Source of the DNA: Cyanobacteria bacterium UBA11153
Lineage (GTDB): Bacteria > Cyanobacteriota > Cyanobacteriia > Cyanobacteriales > Coleofasciculaceae
Reading direction: 5' to 3'
Assembly (NCBI GenBank): GCA_003511885.1
Contig: DOIX01000145.1
Location: forward strand, 1-26,710
DNA: 26,710 nt
Made by a program: the position numbers and the translations under genes. Each line of letters begins with the position of its first letter. The stretch's first letter is position 1. Positions 26,095 to 26,710 of this stretch are shown here, in pieces. Under the pieces are notes generated by a model that was given only the letters and a program-made list of their open reading frames with translations, did no database searches and was not told where the DNA came from.

Positions 26095-26345
26095 TGCTGG
26101 GATTTAATCCTTTACACTTAATGTAAGAGCGGTGTAGCGGGTCTTCTGATTGAAACCAGACTGCCGGAAGGAACTCTCCAGTCAGCCTAGCAGCTCAACG
26201 TGTGAGATTCTCTACTCAAAATTAACATTCCCATTTAAAGGAGAGAACCAAGCTGACTGCTAGAGAACAGCCCCGGCGCACAGCCGGCTAACTTCAACCA
26301 GATGACCCATGATTTTACAACTATCTATCATAGGCATCACCTCCC
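26075..26345 (-). promoter_or_regulatory. Structured leader RNA / candidate attenuator or riboswitch upstream of PCD
   Basis: Reading the - strand, several nested pairings are visible. P2: 26335-26338 and 26327-26331 with 26309-26313 and 26301-26304. P3: CCGGC/GCCGG, 26283-26287 with 26273-26277. Long-range P4: CTCTagCAGTCAGC with GCTGACTGgAGAG, 26252-26265 with 26174-26186. P5: TTCTCT/AGAGAA, 26242-26247 with 26208-26213. P6: TCTG/CAGA, 26157-26160 with 26145-26148. Next, CCGCTCTTAC (26123-26132) can pair perfectly with GTAAGAGCGG (26079-26088), which would break the terminator. This is the logic of a transcription attenuator. The TCAGAAGACCCGC box (26137-26149) resembles the 3' end of cobalamin riboswitches, but the highly conserved core boxes are not found. 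The ligand is unknown. Confidence 0.6.
26260..26331 (-). CDS. Possible 23-residue leader peptide in the PCD leader
   Basis: A short ORF, MIDSCKIMGHLVEVSRLCAGAVL, starts 7-8 nt after a strong Shine-Dalgarno (GGGAGG, 26340-26345), which is unusually good for this window. An in-frame ATG two codons earlier (26337) is too close to the Shine-Dalgarno. The ORF spans stems P2 and P3 and its stop codon lies in the first strand of P4, so ribosome progress could change folding. There is no run of one amino acid as in classic attenuation peptides. It could be chance. Confidence 0.3.
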   Translation of the reverse strand: MIDSCKIMGHLVEVSRLCAGAVL

Positions 26346-26570
26346 TGTATTACCGATACGGTTTTTTTGCCATTAGTCCAAGTGTTGATCGCGATCCAAC
26401 ACCTTTTTGAAGATAGCACAGAAAATTGAAAAGAGGGATGGATCTCAGATCTTGCACCAGGAGCAATAAGAGGCCGAGCCTCGGTATTCTCGTTCCCAGG
26501 TTTATTATCGTTCCTCTCCACTCTAAAGAGATGGAGTTTCCCGCAACGGAGGTATTTTGATGAACAATAA
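26346..26570. other. Spacer between psbD terminator and PCD leader
   Basis: This probably contains the promoter for the PCD leader. Visible items are a small ACCG-ATA-CGGT hairpin followed by seven T on the + strand (26352-26368) and a GAGGC-CGA-GCCTC hairpin near 26470-26483. A 66-codon - strand ORF from a GTG at 26521 has no family signature and runs into the leader, so it is not called. Confidence 0.4.
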
Positions 26571-26613
26571 TTAACCGGAAGTTACCGCACTCTACGGGGT
26601 AACTTCCGGTTAA
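26571..26613 (-). terminator. 16-bp hairpin downstream of psbD
   Basis: TTAACCGGAAGTTACC (26571-26586) and its exact complement (26598-26613) form a 16-bp stem with an 11-nt loop, starting 17 nt past the psbD stop codon. On the - strand it leads into TTATTGTT. It most likely ends the psbD transcript or stabilises its 3' end. Confidence 0.75.
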
Positions 26614-26630
26614 TTGTCAATTGTCAATTG
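26611..26630. repeat. TTGACAA tandem repeat after psbD
   Basis: Two and a half TTGACAA units (read on the - strand) sit between the psbD stop codon and its terminator stem. The same word is tandemly repeated at 23308-23333. Confidence 0.6.
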
Positions 26631-26710
26631 TTAGAGAGCGTTACCGCGAGGTAGCACTTCTTCTGGGAAGACAAATTTTTCGTGGATTTGATCGGCTGGA
26701 GCCATCCAAG
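26631..26710 (-). CDS. psbD: Photosystem II D2 protein, C-terminal end (partial)
   Basis: The last 26 codons of a gene running off the right edge encode WMAPADQIHEKFVFPEEVLPRGNAL, ending in the universally conserved D2 C-terminus FPEEVLPRGNAL. D2 is a core reaction-centre subunit of photosystem II in the thylakoid membrane. The stretch ADQIHEKF differs from the more typical QDQPHENF. No psbC follows: the usual overlapping psbC start codon is replaced and the frame closes after seven codons. A hairpin terminator then follows. This is thus the stand-alone psbD copy, as known for psbD2 in cyanobacteria carrying two D2 genes; the assignment as psbD2 is inferred. Confidence 0.93.
   Translation of the reverse strand, partial: WMAPADQIHEKFVFPEEVLPRGNAL

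Noticed and set aside
26137..26345. Cobalamin riboswitch as a firm identification of the PCD leader
   Set aside because: The 3' box and overall topology are suggestive, but the conserved GGGAA, CCCGCAACTGT and GGGAAGG boxes are not present, so the class is left open.
26321..26521. 66-codon - strand ORF from a GTG at 26521
   Set aside because: It runs from a spacer hairpin region into the structured leader, has no recognisable domain, and lacks a Shine-Dalgarno.

Overview
The window looks like a chromosomal segment of a cyanobacterium, probably a filamentous one. The evidence is a ferredoxin-thioredoxin reductase catalytic subunit, a CAAD/CURT1-type thylakoid protein, an SLH-OprB porin, the 3' end of a photosystem II psbD gene, and many HIP1 octamers (GCGATCGC). 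Repeat-rich AT/G-biased spacers fit the same picture. Species cannot be fixed from the sequence alone. Only ftrC, the DUF309 gene and the DUF928 gene lie on the + strand; everything else is on the - strand.

Layout. Positions 1-3511 carry housekeeping genes: ftrC, DUF309, CAAD, and a tandem-duplicated 6-pyruvoyl-tetrahydropterin synthase-like protein whose first half has lost its catalytic residues. Positions 3974-8422 hold two adjacent same-strand genes that share an AAA-like (AAA_35-type) ATPase module. One is a 457-residue vMAP-AAA protein with no effector. The other is a 1004-residue AAA-adenylate cyclase-CHASE2 membrane protein with an inverted domain order. Positions 9000-21670 form an export/surface locus: a DUF928 secreted protein, a TPR-CHAT protease with an export signal, and two filamentous-haemagglutinin-type (two-partner secretion) proteins of 1910 and 990 residues. 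The larger adhesin contains a proprotein-convertase-type P domain and nine perfect-length 96-nt repeats. No TpsB/FhaC outer-membrane partner is in the window. Positions 21857-25378 contain a J-domain protein, an Rrf2 regulator and an SLH porin. Positions 25750-26710 contain pterin-4a-carbinolamine dehydratase (PCD), preceded by a folded leader with competing terminator and antiterminator stems, and then the tail of a stand-alone psbD gene.

How the parts may work together (inference). Gene order suggests that FHA2, FHA1 and CHAT form one - strand block encoding exported proteins, with DUF928 converging on and overlapping the CHAT gene by 26 nt. The upstream-sensing candidates (vMAP-AAA and AAA-cyclase-CHASE2) sit just beyond. 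A cAMP-linked envelope-sensing system paired with secreted adhesins and an exported CHAT protease is a testable idea, not a demonstrated system. The two most unusual items are the inverted AAA-cyclase-CHASE2 protein and the attenuator-like RNA leader upstream of PCD.

The spacers are full of cyanobacterial repeats: GTGCGTTA/TAACGCAC palindromes, heptamer-like CAACAAA/TTATGGG tracts, G-rich tracts, CCCCCC/GGGGGG palindromes and a small MITE-like element. Two of these repeats have entered genes: one supplies an in-frame 55-residue insert in the CHAT protein and one supplies the stop codon of the J-domain gene.
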